Shown here: positions 49,713 through 58,905 of the stretch, one piece after another | Numbering within the stretch: position 1 is the stretch's first letter | How the letters are laid out: every line of letters starts with the position of its first letter | Assembly: GCF_014201115.1 (NCBI RefSeq) | Contig: NZ_JACHDO010000001.1 | Span: forward strand, 3,844,001-3,908,000 | Length of the DNA: 64,000 nucleotides | Direction of reading: 5' to 3' | Source: Nocardiopsis metallicus | Lineage (GTDB): Bacteria; Actinomycetota; Actinomycetes; Streptosporangiales; Streptosporangiaceae | The notes under the pieces: generated by a model | The model's database searches: none | The model's input: only the letters and a program-made list of their open reading frames with translations | Told to the model about the DNA's origin: nothing | Translations under genes and position numbers: made by a program

Positions 49713-50282
49713 ATGATCCGCAACCTCGTCACCGCCGTCGGCATGCTCGCACTGTTCACCCTCGTGACCGGCCTGGCGTACCCGCTGACGGTCACCGGGG
49801 CGGCTCAGGCCCTCTTCCCCCACCAGGCCGACGGCTCCCTGCTGGAGCGGGACGGCCGGGTCGTGGGTTCGGAGCAGCTCGCCCAGGGCTTCACCGGACA
49901 GGGGTACTTCCACCCGCGCCCCTCGGACGTGGACCACGACGGCGCGGCCAGCGGCGGCGCCAACCTCGGCCCCTTGGACGAGGGCCTGCTGGAGGACTTC
50001 GCCGACCGCACCGAGGAGTACCGGACCGTCAACGGCCTCCCCGAAGACCTTCCGGTCCCCGTGGACGCCGTCACGGCGTCGGCCTCCGGGCTGGACCCGC
50101 ACATCTCGGTGGCCAACGCCCGGCTCCAGGCTGGCAGGGTCGCCGAAGCCAGAGGGTTGCCCGCGGAGGACGTGCAGGCCCTGATCGGGGAGCACACCGC
50201 ACCGCGCGCCGCCGGCGTGCTGGGCGAGCCAGGGGTCAACGTGCTCACCCTCAACCTCGCCCTGGACGAGGCGGCCCCCTGA
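49713..50282 (+). CDS. kdpC: KdpC subunit
   Basis: The product is 189 aa. A single N-terminal membrane helix ('LVTAVGMLALFTLVTGLAYP') is followed by an outer domain with the family motifs 'GFTGQGYFHPRPS' and 'VTASASGLDPHISVANARLQ', and a final 'GVNVLTLNLALD'. It completes the KdpFABC pump. It starts 2 bp after the kdpB stop. Confidence 0.95.
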   Translation: MIRNLVTAVGMLALFTLVTGLAYPLTVTGAAQALFPHQADGSLLERDGRVVGSEQLAQGFTGQGYFHPRPSDVDHDGAASGGANLGPLDEGLLEDFADRTEEYRTVNGLPEDLPVPVDAVTASASGLDPHISVANARLQAGRVAEARGLPAEDVQALIGEHTAPRAAGVLGEPGVNVLTLNLALDEAAP

Positions 50283-50425
50283 AAACGGGGAGCGTCCGCG
50301 GGGTGCGCGCCGGGTCCTGCCCGGTGCGCGCCCCTTACCATCTTGACGCCGGACGAAAGCGGCGAAACACCAGTTCAGGCGCCCCTGAGAGAGGGAAGCG
50401 CCGACTTCACGAAGGACGGACCCGT

Positions 50426-51136
50426 ATGAACGAGCGGAACACCGCCTCCCCGGCGGTCCTTGTGGTCGACGACGACCCCCGTCTGCTCAGGGCGCTCGAT
50501 CTCAACCTGCGGGCACGGGGCTACACGGCCCTGATCTCCGACACCGGGGAGCGCGCACTCAAGCTCGTCGCCCACCACCGTCCCGACCTCGTACTGCTCG
50601 ACCTGGGTCTACCGCAGATGAGCGGCCTGGACGTGATCCGAGGGCTGCGCGGCTGGACGGACGTACCCGTGGTCGTCCTGTCCGGCCGCGACACCGAGCC
50701 GATGAAGGTCCAGGCCCTGGACCTGGGAGCCGACGACTACGTCGTCAAACCGTTCGGCATGGACGAACTCTTCGCCCGCATCCGTGCGGCGATGCGCAGG
50801 AGCGCGACCGCGGAGGAGGAGGTGTCGGTGGTGACCGAGGACTTCACCGTCGACCTGGCCGCACAGCGGATCACCCGGAACGGGGAACCCGTACAGCTCA
50901 GCCCCCGGCAGTGGCACATCGTGGAGGTGCTGGTGCGCAACCGCGGCAGACTCGTCACCCACCGCCAACTGCTCCAGGAGGTCTGGGGCCCCAACTACGG
51001 GCGGGAGACCAACTACCTGCGGGTGTTCATGACCAAGATCCGGCAGAAGCTGGAACCCGACCCGCCCCGGCCCCGCTACTTCCTCACCGACCCGGGGCTG
51101 GGATACCGGTTCAGCGCTACTGAGGGGGGATCGTGA
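50426..51136 (+). CDS. kdpE: KdpE response regulator
   Basis: The product is 236 aa from an ATG with a GAAGGACGGA site. It has an OmpR-type receiver ('AVLVVDDDPRLLRALDLNLR', phospho-Asp59 in 'LVLLDLGLP', Lys in 'DDYVVKPFGMDEL'). A winged-helix DNA-binding domain follows ('LSPRQWHIVEVLVRNRGRLV', then 'TNYLRVFMTKIRQKLEP'). It is activated by KdpD and induces kdpFABC. It lies 143 bp downstream of kdpC, while its partner kdpD is at the far side of the operon. Its TGA overlaps the GTG of the TrkH/KtrB-like gene, suggesting co-expression of a second K+ system. Confidence 0.94.
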   Translation: MNERNTASPAVLVVDDDPRLLRALDLNLRARGYTALISDTGERALKLVAHHRPDLVLLDLGLPQMSGLDVIRGLRGWTDVPVVVLSGRDTEPMKVQALDLGADDYVVKPFGMDELFARIRAAMRRSATAEEEVSVVTEDFTVDLAAQRITRNGEPVQLSPRQWHIVEVLVRNRGRLVTHRQLLQEVWGPNYGRETNYLRVFMTKIRQKLEPDPPRPRYFLTDPGLGYRFSATEGGS

Positions 51137-52534
51137 CGCTCGGTTGGCGTATTCGGCCCGGTGGCGGCCGGTCTCGCTCCGGGCTCGGGAAGGGGAGGTG
51201 GTTCTGGGCGAGTCCTCCCCAGCTCACCGTGGTGGCGTTCGCCGCCCTGGTACTGCTGGGCACAGGGCTCCTGTCGCTCCCCCCAGGCCACGGAGACCGG
51301 GGAACCCGCGGCCCCGTCCGCGGCTCTGTTCACCGCCGTCTCCGCGGCGAGCGTGACGGGCCTGGTGGTGGAGGACACCTCCACCCACTGGTCCCTGTTG
51401 GGCGAGGTGACGATCCTCCTGCTGATCCAGGTCGGCGGCTTCGGGGTCATGGCCATGGCCACGGTGCTCGCCCTGGTGGTGGGCCGCCGACTGGGGCTGC
51501 GGATGGCCGTCTACACCGGCTCGGAGGCCAAGGGCGTCTCGGTGGGCGAGGTGCGCCAACTGGTCACCGGAGTGCTCTACGTGACCCTGCTGTTCGAGGG
51601 CGCCCTGATGCTCCTGTTGACCCTGCGCTGGTGGCTCGCCTACGACCTGCCCCTCCTCGACGCCTTGTACACGGGGACCTTCCACTCGATCTCGGCGTTC
51701 AACAACGCCGGGTTCTCCCTCTACTCCGACAACATGGAGGGGTTCGCCACGGACCCGTGGATCACGGTGCCCATCGCGCTGGCCGTCATCGCCGGAGGGC
51801 TCGGCTTTCCGATCTGGGTGGAGCTGTGGCGGTTCTCCCGCAGGAACGGGGAGGCACGGCACTGGTCGGTGCACGCCAAGCTGACGGCGGGGATGTCGGC
51901 GGCGCTGCTGCTGATCGGCCTGGCGGCCTTCCTCGCCCTGGAGTGGAACAACCCGGCCACCATGGGTGCCCTGAACGTGCGGGAGAAGCTGCTGACCGGC
52001 TTCTTCCAGGCCGTCATGCCCCGCACCGCCGGTTTCAACAGCCTGGACTTCGGCGCGATGAACACCCAGACGCTCCTGGTCACGGACATCCTGATGTTCA
52101 TCGGCGGCGGCAGCGCGGGCACCGCGGGCGGCATCAAGGTGACCACCTTCGCGATCCTGATGCTGGTGATCTACAGCAACGTGCGCGGTGAGCCCACGGT
52201 GCACGCGGCCGGTCGCCGGTTGAGCCAGGCCACGGTCTCACAGGCCACCACCGTCGCCCTGCTGTCGCTGGGACTGGTGCTGTCGGCGACCCTGGCCCTG
52301 ATGACCATCACGCCGTTCACGCTGGATCAGATCCTCTTCGAGACCACTTCGGCCTTCGCGACCGTCGGCCTGTCCACCGGCATCACCGCCGACCTGCCGG
52401 TGTCGGGACAACTCATCCTGGTGTTCCTGATGTTCGTCGGACGCATCGGCCCCATCACCCTGGCCTCGGCGCTGGCCATGCGCAGGCGCAGCCGAGCCTA
52501 CGAACTGCCCGAGGAACGTCCGATCGTGGGTTAG
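51133..52534 (+). pseudogene. TrkH/KtrB-like potassium transporter with a frameshift
   Basis: The N-terminus reads from the GTG at 51133 overlapping the kdpE stop ('WFWASPPQLTVVAFAALVLL', 'GTGLLSLPPGHG'). The rest reads from another frame ('AALFTAVSAASVTGLVVEDT', 'FHSISAFNNAGFSLYSDNME', 'FIGGGSAGTAGGIKVTTFAI', 'FATVGLSTGITADLPVSGQL'). These are the four filter-loop regions of KtrB/TrkH proteins. The frames meet at a run of six C (51279-51284). Removing one C gives a continuous 466-aa protein ('LLSLPQATETGEPAAP'). It is either a genuine inactivating slip or a sequence error. Confidence 0.8.
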
Positions 52535-52719
52535 CCACAAGGGTCTTACGGAATTGGAGGGCTCTCCTTCGCAGTGGATATCTCATGCACCTGAAACTCG
52601 GAGCGAAACCCACACCACGTCCACGGAGTCACGTCCACGGAGTACTGACAGCCTGAGTTCCAAGCAAATCTGCTCCGGACAAGGGCGAGCCACTTGACAC
52701 TTCTAAGCAGATCCCGCAT

Positions 52720-53158
52720 CGCCGCCACGGGCCCTGCGCAGCGCCGCGCGCGGCCTCGTGCCGGTTCGAGACGTTGAGCTTGGCGATGGCGGCCGCGACG
52801 CTGCTTACGACCTCGGTGAACGTGCGGGAGGAGACGGTCTTGGGCAGGAAGCCGCGCGCGCCGGCCGCCAAGGCCGATTTCAGGTAGCCGGGCCGACCGT
52901 GCGAGGTCACGATGACGCAGCGGCAGTCGGGCAGCTGCACGGCGGACCGCCGGGTCACCTCGATCCCGTCGGGCCCGGCAGCCGCAGGTCGAGCAGGGCC
53001 ATTTCAGGACGGACCCGCAGGGCCGTCGCCAGTGCCTCATCTCCGGAGGCCGACCGGCCGACGATCTCGAAGCCGTCCTCCAGGTCGAGCAGACCGGCGA
53101 TGGCGTCGCGGATGAGGTGTTCGTCATCAGCGACGAGGATGCGGGTCGTACGCGTCAT
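52720..53158 (-). pseudogene. Decayed NarL-type response regulator
   Basis: It begins as an intact receiver ('RILVADDEHLIRDAIAGLLD', 'MALLDLRLPGP'). It loses frame at about 52977, where one base appears missing. It resumes as 'VTRRSAVQLPDCRCVIVTSH' and 'AGARGFLPKTVSSRTFTEVV'. The LuxR helix-turn-helix is then mostly deleted: 'SSV' is followed directly by 'AAAIAKLNVSNRHEAAR', the last recognition-helix part. Two independent lesions make function unlikely. Its ATG overlaps the stop of the kinase remnant. Confidence 0.75.
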
Positions 53159-53310
53159 GCGGGGTCTTCCTCCTTGAGCGGGACCATGGCGTCGAGCAGG
53201 AACCAGGCTCCGTCACGGCGGGTGGTGACGCGTCCGCCGAGCGAGTGCACACGCTCGGACATCGCGCGGAGTCGGTGGCCGCGGCCCCGGCCTCGGTCCT
53301 CGGCGGATGA
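53155..53310 (-). pseudogene. Histidine kinase C-terminal remnant
   Basis: The fragment 'HRLRAMSERVHSLGGRVTTR' and 'RDGAWFLLDAMVPL' is the G2/C-terminal end of a NarL-partner (DesK-like) histidine kinase. It ends on an ATGA overlap with the response regulator remnant. Everything upstream of the ATP-binding G2 box is missing. Confidence 0.7.
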
Positions 53311-53443
53311 TGGATGCCTGTCCTGGCCCCCGATCACAGGCTCCGAGGCCACGGCTCCGTTCGTGAGGGGGGATCGTCAGACCGTAGCTCCCGTGCTCCG
53401 CGTGGGATAGGAACGAGGCAGATCTCTCAGAAAGGGGAGCGTC

Positions 53444-54283
53444 ATGATCGACCGTGCCGGGCTGGCCGGGTTCCTGCGCAACCGCCGCGGGGCGTTGCAG
53501 CCGGAGGACGTCGGCATGCCGCGCGGCCAGCGCCGTCGGACCAGCGGGCTACGGCGGGAGGAGGTCGCGACGCTGTGCAACATGTCGACCGACTACTACT
53601 CCCGCCTGGAACGGGAGCGTGGGCCCCAGCCGTCGCCGCAGATGCTCGCGTCGATCGCGCAGGGGCTGCACCTGTCGATCGACGAGCGCGACCACCTGTT
53701 CCGGCTGGCTGGGCACAACCCGCCGGCCAGGGGAAGCGACAGCGAGCACATCAGCCCGGGGCTGCTGCGTATCCTCGACCGCCTGGAGGACACTCCAGCG
53801 GAGATCGTCACCGAGCTCGGTGAGACCCTGCGGCAGACCCGGATGGGTGTCGCGCTGACCGGCGACACCACCCGGTTCACGGGGCCCGCCCGCAGTATTG
53901 GCTACCGGTGGTTCACCGATCCGGGCGCCCGGGACCTCTACGCGCCGGAGGAACATGCGTTCCTGACCCGGATGTACGCCGCTGGGCTGCGCGGACTCGT
54001 CACCCTCCGCGGCCCCGCTTCCCGGGCCGCCTACCTGGCCGAGCTGCTCCTCGATTCCAGCGAGGAGTTCCGACGGGTGTGGGACGACCACGAGATCGGG
54101 ATCCGTCCGCACGAGGTCAAGCACTTCGTCCACCCCGAGGTCGGTGCGCTGGAGCTGAACTGCCAGCGGTTGGTCGACCCGGACCAAGCCCACTCGCTGA
54201 TGGTCTACACCGCCGTACCCGGTACCGAGAGCTACGAGAAGCTGAAGGTCCTGTCCGTCATCGGCGCGCAGTCGCTGCGCTGA
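53444..54283 (+). CDS. XRE-family regulator with MmyB-type ligand-binding domain
   Basis: The product is 279 aa from an ATG with an AAAGGGGAG site. The HTH is at residues about 12-75: 'LRNRRGALQPEDVGMPRGQR', 'RTSGLRREEVATLCNMSTDY' and 'YSRLERERGPQPSPQMLASI'. The C-terminal half ('ALTGDTTRFTGPARSIGYRW', 'VHPEVGALELNCQRLVDPDQ') matches the MmyB-like transcription regulator ligand-binding domain. Such regulators commonly control an adjacent short-chain dehydrogenase. Here an SDR gene lies convergently 160 bp downstream. Ligand unknown. Confidence 0.92.
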   Translation: MIDRAGLAGFLRNRRGALQPEDVGMPRGQRRRTSGLRREEVATLCNMSTDYYSRLERERGPQPSPQMLASIAQGLHLSIDERDHLFRLAGHNPPARGSDSEHISPGLLRILDRLEDTPAEIVTELGETLRQTRMGVALTGDTTRFTGPARSIGYRWFTDPGARDLYAPEEHAFLTRMYAAGLRGLVTLRGPASRAAYLAELLLDSSEEFRRVWDDHEIGIRPHEVKHFVHPEVGALELNCQRLVDPDQAHSLMVYTAVPGTESYEKLKVLSVIGAQSLR

Positions 54284-54443
54284 ACCGGCGGCCCGGAGGG
54301 CATCCTGATCGGGGCGGTTCTCACTCGGGCCTGTCGCCACGCGCCGACGGTCGGTGGGCGAGCAGTGCCTACGCACCGCCTGCCCACCGCGATGCTGCCT
54401 GATACATGAGGTCACAGATGAGGTGCGACGCCCAGGCCCCCAC

Positions 54444-55388
54444 TCAGACGGCGCTGATAGCGGTCTTCGTCAGCCGCTCGGAGACGTCCCAGACGCGTGC
54501 GGCCTCGTCCGTGCCGCGCAGTCGCGAGAAGAGCTTCTGCTCGGCTGGCGGGCCCCCGACGCGCCCAGGCCATCGCGGACCGTAGAAACCCCCGGGCTTC
54601 GCGTTGGGGTCGGTGGCGGCCATGAGCGCGGGCAGTTTGGCCGTCTCGACCGTCCCGAGCAGGATTCCCCTCTCGGAGAGGAACCGGATCATCCTCCGGG
54701 ACGGGACCTCCTCGTCGCGGCCGAGTTCGGGGCGCGCCGCGAGCAGGTTCGTCGGGGCGACCCCAGGATGCGAGAGGTTGCTGGTGATGCCCCAGCCGCC
54801 CGCGTGGCTGCGCCGGTTGAGCTCCAGGCCGAACAGACCGACTGCGATCTTCGACTGGCTGTAGGCGTTGGTTCCGTCGTAGCCGCGTTCCCAGTTCAGG
54901 TCGTCCCAGTTGATCGAGCCGCGGTTCGCGGCGATGCTCACCTGTGAGGTCACCCGCGCGCGGCCGGTTCGCAGGAGCGGCATCAGGTGCGCGACGAGTG
55001 CGAAGTGGCCGAGGTGGTTCGTGCCGAACTGGAGCTCGAACCCGTCGGCCGTGGTCTGCCGGTCCGGTGGGGTCATGACGCCCGCGTTGTTGATCAGGAG
55101 GTGAATCGGTCGCCCTTCCCCGCGCAACGTCTCACCGAGGGCGGCGACGGACGCGAGCGAGGACAGGTCGAGGTCCCGCAGCGAGACCTTCGCAGCGGGC
55201 ACGGACTCCCGGATCTTCGTGACCGCGGTCTCTCCCTTGCGCGGGTTGCGCACGGGCATGATCACCTCTGCGCCTGCCGCCGCGAGGCGCTCGGCCATAC
55301 CCAGGCCCATGCCGTCGCTGGCGCCGGTGACGACGGCAAGCCTTCCCGACAGGTCGGGGACGGTGATATCGATGGGTTTGCGTGACAT
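54444..55388 (-). CDS. Short-chain dehydrogenase/reductase (SDR)
   Basis: The product is 314 aa from the ATG at 55388 (MSRKPIDITV); the frame is open further but without a better start. The NAD(P)-binding motif is 'VVTGASDGMGLG' (residues about 20-30). 'LLINNAGVM' and the active-site 'AYSQSKIAV' (YxxxK) are present. A C-terminal 'GGFYGPRWPGRVGGPPAEQK' is typical of the retinol-dehydrogenase/WwoX-like SDR group. It is probably an NADP-dependent oxidoreductase. The substrate cannot be predicted. The convergent MmyB-type regulator is a likely controller. Confidence 0.9.
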   Translation of the reverse strand: MSRKPIDITVPDLSGRLAVVTGASDGMGLGMAERLAAAGAEVIMPVRNPRKGETAVTKIRESVPAAKVSLRDLDLSSLASVAALGETLRGEGRPIHLLINNAGVMTPPDRQTTADGFELQFGTNHLGHFALVAHLMPLLRTGRARVTSQVSIAANRGSINWDDLNWERGYDGTNAYSQSKIAVGLFGLELNRRSHAGGWGITSNLSHPGVAPTNLLAARPELGRDEEVPSRRMIRFLSERGILLGTVETAKLPALMAATDPNAKPGGFYGPRWPGRVGGPPAEQKLFSRLRGTDEAARVWDVSERLTKTAISAV

Positions 55389-56129
55389 CGGTCCACTCCT
55401 AGAAGTCAGGTTGTCAGCTCTACTGTCGCGGAAGCGGACCGCGTTATTCAGGGCCTGACGATCCACCCTTACCGAGTGCCTGTTCGGGCTGCCTCGACCG
55501 CGTCGTCGGTTCGCGCGCAGGCCTGGCGTTCGAACCGGTGACGCGGTGGCTGGGCAGAATGGGTCCTCTCGGACCGGTGAGTGTTCGACGCCTTCGCGGT
55601 CAGCCGCCCAGCCGCTCCCTGGCAGCGCCGGAGTCACGCAGGTTCGTCATGTTGACGAACCGCCCGTCACGGGCCCGGTAGGGCGCGACACCGGTGGCAG
55701 GTCGAACGCACCATGGCCCGGCTGGCCGGATGTTGCCCCGGGGCAGGCCGACCGTTTCACCCCGGCGCGGACCCTTGACCGCGATCCGGTGGAACAGCGG
55801 TGCAGCCACACGTGCCCGCGGGGGCGTTCAGGCAGATACGGCTCTGCTCCGGGGTCCGCACGACCACCTCCCCGGGGCGGCGTCCCGTCGTTCTCCCAGC
55901 GCTCGACTCGCACCGGGGCCCACACCGGAGAGCGTTTCCTCGGGCGCCACGGCGGGCGTGCTGGGACAGCGCACCCCGAGCGCCCGGACGGAGTCCTCGT
56001 CACGGCGCCCGCACCGTTTGAACACCCGTCCCTGACGAGAAGCCGTCCACGGCTCCGTCCCGTTGCCGTGGTCGTTGCGCGCGACGGGCCTCAGGGGGCT
56101 CTTGTCCCGGCAGGCGGGTCGGGTCGTGC
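55389..56129. other. About 740 bp without a confident gene
   Basis: Both strands have GC-rich frames. The minus-strand frame around 55600-55980 reads 'MAAPLFHRIAVKGPRRGETV' and 'YRARDGRFVNMTNLRD', which may be an eroded protein, but no domain or start is convincing. The left part contains the SDR promoter. It adjoins another decayed two-component system, so the whole stretch looks like a decay zone. Confidence 0.4.
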
Positions 56130-56870
56130 CTAACCGCTGTCCACCAGGTGGTTCTCCCAGGCCCAGGCGGAGACCTCCACGCGGTTGCGCAGGTCGAGTT
56201 TGGTCTGGATGGCGGACAGGTGGCCCTTGGCCGTGCTCACCGAGATGAACAGCTCGTCTGCGGTCTCCTGATTGATGCGGCCCCTGGCGATGGCACGGGC
56301 CACCTCGGTCTCGCGTTCGGACAGCGGGTTCGGAAGGCCGGCGGGCGCCGAGGCCGTCAGGTGGCGGAGCAGGCGCAGGGTGATCGACGGTGAGATCAGG
56401 GCGTCTCCGGCGTGCGCGGACCGGATGGCCTCGATGAGCAGGGCGGGGCCCGCGTCCTTGAGGACGAATCCGACGGCTCCGCCGCGCAGCGCTCCGTAGA
56501 CGTACTCGTCCAGGTCGAACGTGGTCACCACGACCACCGGCAGGGGGTCGGCCACACCTGGGCCAGCCAGGGCGCGGGTGACCTCCAGGCCGTCCAGGCG
56601 CGGCATGCGGATGTCCACCAGGCACACGTCCGGGCGCAGGCGTCTGGCCGACTGCTGGTCCGCCGCGCTCCTCGACCCGCTCGACGAGGCGGGTGAGCGG
56701 TTCGGGGCCGGGGGCGGTGGGGGCCTCCCCGTCGGTGTCGCGCAGCGGGCCGACGGCGCGGCGCATCGCGGCCAGGGCTTCGGAGCCCTCGGTCTCCATG
56801 GCCGCGAAGGCGTCGTGTACGCCGCCGTCGCCGCGGCGACCACGAGGCCGAGGCGGCGCAACCCCGCCCC
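56130..56870 (-). pseudogene. Fused remnants of a histidine kinase and a NarL-type regulator
   Basis: The right part (about 56690-56870) in one frame reads 'VHDAFAAMETEGSEALAAMR' and 'PEPLTRLVERVEERGG', the segment after the H-box of a DesK-like kinase. The left part in another frame reads as a regulator lacking its first about 45 residues: 'RRLRPDVCLVDIRMPRLDGL', then 'VVVVTTFDLDEYVYGALRGG', and an intact LuxR HTH 'PLSERETEVARAIARGRINQ' with 'VSTAKGHLSAIQTKLDLRNR'. A deletion removed the kinase C-terminus and regulator N-terminus and joined them out of frame. Confidence 0.72.
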
Positions 56871-56959
56871 CGGGTGACACGGAGAGCCGGGAAACGGTCC
56901 GTGCCTCCACTCGGCTTCGGCGGCCGCCCGCGGCCTCGGCGTGGAACCGTGTGCGGGGC

Positions 56960-57919
56960 CTAGGCGAGGTCCCGGATCGGTTCGGCGAGTTCGGTCTCGA
57001 AGAACCTGAAGAATCCCTCCGGGTCGGGGCCGGCGTTGATCAGGGCCAGGTGGTCGAATCCGGCGTCGGCGAACTGGCGGACCACCTTCAGGTGGCGTTC
57101 CGGGTCGGGTCCGTACCCGAACACGTCCGCCATCGCCTCACGGCTGACCAGGGCGGTCGCCGCCTCGAAGTTCACCGGGTTGGGCAGTTCGGCCTGGACC
57201 TTCCAGCCGGTGAGGCCGAATCGGAAGATCTCGTGCGCGGACTCCAGCGCGGCGTCGTCATCGGCCGCCCAGGCCAGGGGAACCTCGCCGTAGCGGGGGC
57301 CGCCGCCGCCCCGGTCCCGGTAGGTGTCGACGAGCGCGCTGCTGGGTTCGGTGGCGAAGAGTCCGTCACCGGCCTCCGCGGCGAGCACGGCTGCCTCCTC
57401 TCCTCCGGCGGCGACCACCACTCGCGGCGGCTGGTCCGGGAGGTCGAACACGCGGGCGTCCTCCAGGACGAGGTGTTCGCCCTTGTAGGAGTGGTATCCG
57501 CCGGACCACAGCAGCCGCATGATGTCGATGGCCTCACGGAGCATCTCGTGCCGGGTCGTCGCGTTGGGCCAGCCCTGACCCACCACGTGTTCGTTGAGGC
57601 GTTCCCCCGCCCCCACACCCAGGGTGAATCGGTCTTGTGAGAGCAGTGCCGTGGTGGCGGCCGCCTGCGCGATGATCGCGGGGTGGATCCGCAGGAACGG
57701 ACAGGTCACCCCGGTGGCGATCTCGACGCGTTCGGTCCGCTCGGCGATGGCGGCCAGCATGGACCACACGAATCCGGAGTGGCCGTGGCTGAACAGCCAG
57801 GGGTGGAAGTGGTCACTGACCTCCACGAAGTCGAATCCGGCCCGCTCGGCGCGCACCGCCTGCTCGACGATCTCCCTGGGCCCGTAGCCCTCTGCGAAGA
57901 GTTTGTAGCCGATCCGCAT
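56960..57919 (-). CDS. F420-dependent LLM-class oxidoreductase
   Basis: The product is 319 aa from the ATG at 57919 (MRIGYKLFAEGYGP). It has the luciferase-like TIM-barrel pattern of the TIGR03557/F420-dependent G6PD-like group: 'VEQAVRAERAGFDFVEVSDH' and 'FHPWLFSHGHSGFVWSMLAA' near the start, 'EIATGVTCPFLRIHPAIIAQ', 'RFTLGVGAGERLNEHVVGQG' and the C-terminal 'GFDHLALINAGPDPEGFFRF'. It would transfer hydride using coenzyme F420. The substrate is unknown. It is a single gene, divergent from the GNAT gene. Confidence 0.9.
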   Translation of the reverse strand: MRIGYKLFAEGYGPREIVEQAVRAERAGFDFVEVSDHFHPWLFSHGHSGFVWSMLAAIAERTERVEIATGVTCPFLRIHPAIIAQAAATTALLSQDRFTLGVGAGERLNEHVVGQGWPNATTRHEMLREAIDIMRLLWSGGYHSYKGEHLVLEDARVFDLPDQPPRVVVAAGGEEAAVLAAEAGDGLFATEPSSALVDTYRDRGGGGPRYGEVPLAWAADDDAALESAHEIFRFGLTGWKVQAELPNPVNFEAATALVSREAMADVFGYGPDPERHLKVVRQFADAGFDHLALINAGPDPEGFFRFFETELAEPIRDLA

Positions 57920-58119
57920 CGTCTCTCCCCACGTGTCGTGTGTCGCTGGTGACACGTACTGCCCTGACCGGGTCCGCCTCCACGGAAACTCCACCGCCGG
58001 GAAAAGCGCCCCGGGACGGCCCCCGCCCGGGGCGCGGACGGATGCGGATGCGCCATGATCGCGTGTGCGGAGCGTTGCCCTCCCGCAGTTACGCATTCGG
58101 CCCCGGACAAGGACATCGG

Positions 58120-58647
58120 TTGACCACCACACGGCTACTCACCCTCGACGACGCGGCGGAGCTCGCCGGGGTCCTGACGGACAATCGCGCGTTCCTCGCC
58201 CCCTGGGAGCCGCTGCGTGATGACGGATACTTCACCGTCGAACGGCAGTCGGCCCTCCTCGAACAGGCGCTGCGCGACCACGGGTCCGGGACTTCGGTGC
58301 CGTTGGCCGTCCTCGACCCTAAGGGGCGGATCGTCGGCAAGGTCAGCATCAACAACATCGTGCGGGGCGCCCTGCAGTCCGCGAGCATCGGCTACTGGGT
58401 GAGTTGTTCGCACAACGGCAGGGGGCTGGCCACCGAAGCGGTCGCCGACGCCCGGAGGATCGCCTTCGGGCAGCTGGGCCTGCACCGGCTCCAGGCCGAG
58501 ACGCTGATCCGCAACACCGGGTCGCAGCGGGTCCTGGAGCGCAACGGCTTCACGCCCTACGGGATCGCGCCCCAGTACCTGCGGATCGCCGGTCGGTGGC
58601 AGGACCACATCCTCTACCAGCTCCTGAATCCGGAGTGGTCCGGATAG
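58120..58647 (+). CDS. GNAT acetyltransferase (RimJ-like)
   Basis: The product is 175 aa from a TTG at 58120 (reads LTTTRLLTLDDA) with an AAGGAC site. Upstream in-frame ATGs at 58041 and 58047 are possible but would add a low-quality basic tail. The fold is visible in 'LAVLDPKGRIVGKVSINNIV', 'ASIGYWVSCSHNGRGLATEA' (acetyl-CoA binding, R/Q-x-x-G-x-G/A type), 'LHRLQAETLIRNTGSQRVLE' and 'NGFTPYGIAPQYLRIAGRWQ'. Such enzymes acetylate N-termini of ribosomal proteins or small amines. The target is unknown. Confidence 0.88.
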   Translation: MTTTRLLTLDDAAELAGVLTDNRAFLAPWEPLRDDGYFTVERQSALLEQALRDHGSGTSVPLAVLDPKGRIVGKVSINNIVRGALQSASIGYWVSCSHNGRGLATEAVADARRIAFGQLGLHRLQAETLIRNTGSQRVLERNGFTPYGIAPQYLRIAGRWQDHILYQLLNPEWSG

Positions 58648-58905
58648 GGCGCCGGCCCCCGTCGGGCACGCGGCCCCGCCCTGCGCCTGTGCTGGAAGCC
58701 CGACGGCACCGCGCGGATCCGCCACCCGGACGGGGAGAGCGCGCTGCGCGAGCTCTACTCCGCGGGGCCCGGTACGGCTCCGAGGGAGCAGCGGGAACAC
58801 GGGGACGGCTTCCTTCCGCCCTGTGGAGGGGATCCGGGCCGCCGAGGGGAAGTGATGCGGGTGCGGCAGGGAAGGCACAAGGGGCGGGACGGCCCCGGTC
58901 TCGGA
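58648..58905. other. Intergenic 258 bp with no supported gene
   Basis: Only short frames are present. One plus frame reads 'LRLCWKPDGTARIRHPDGES', possibly an old remnant, without start or family. It lies between convergent genes. Confidence 0.35.
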
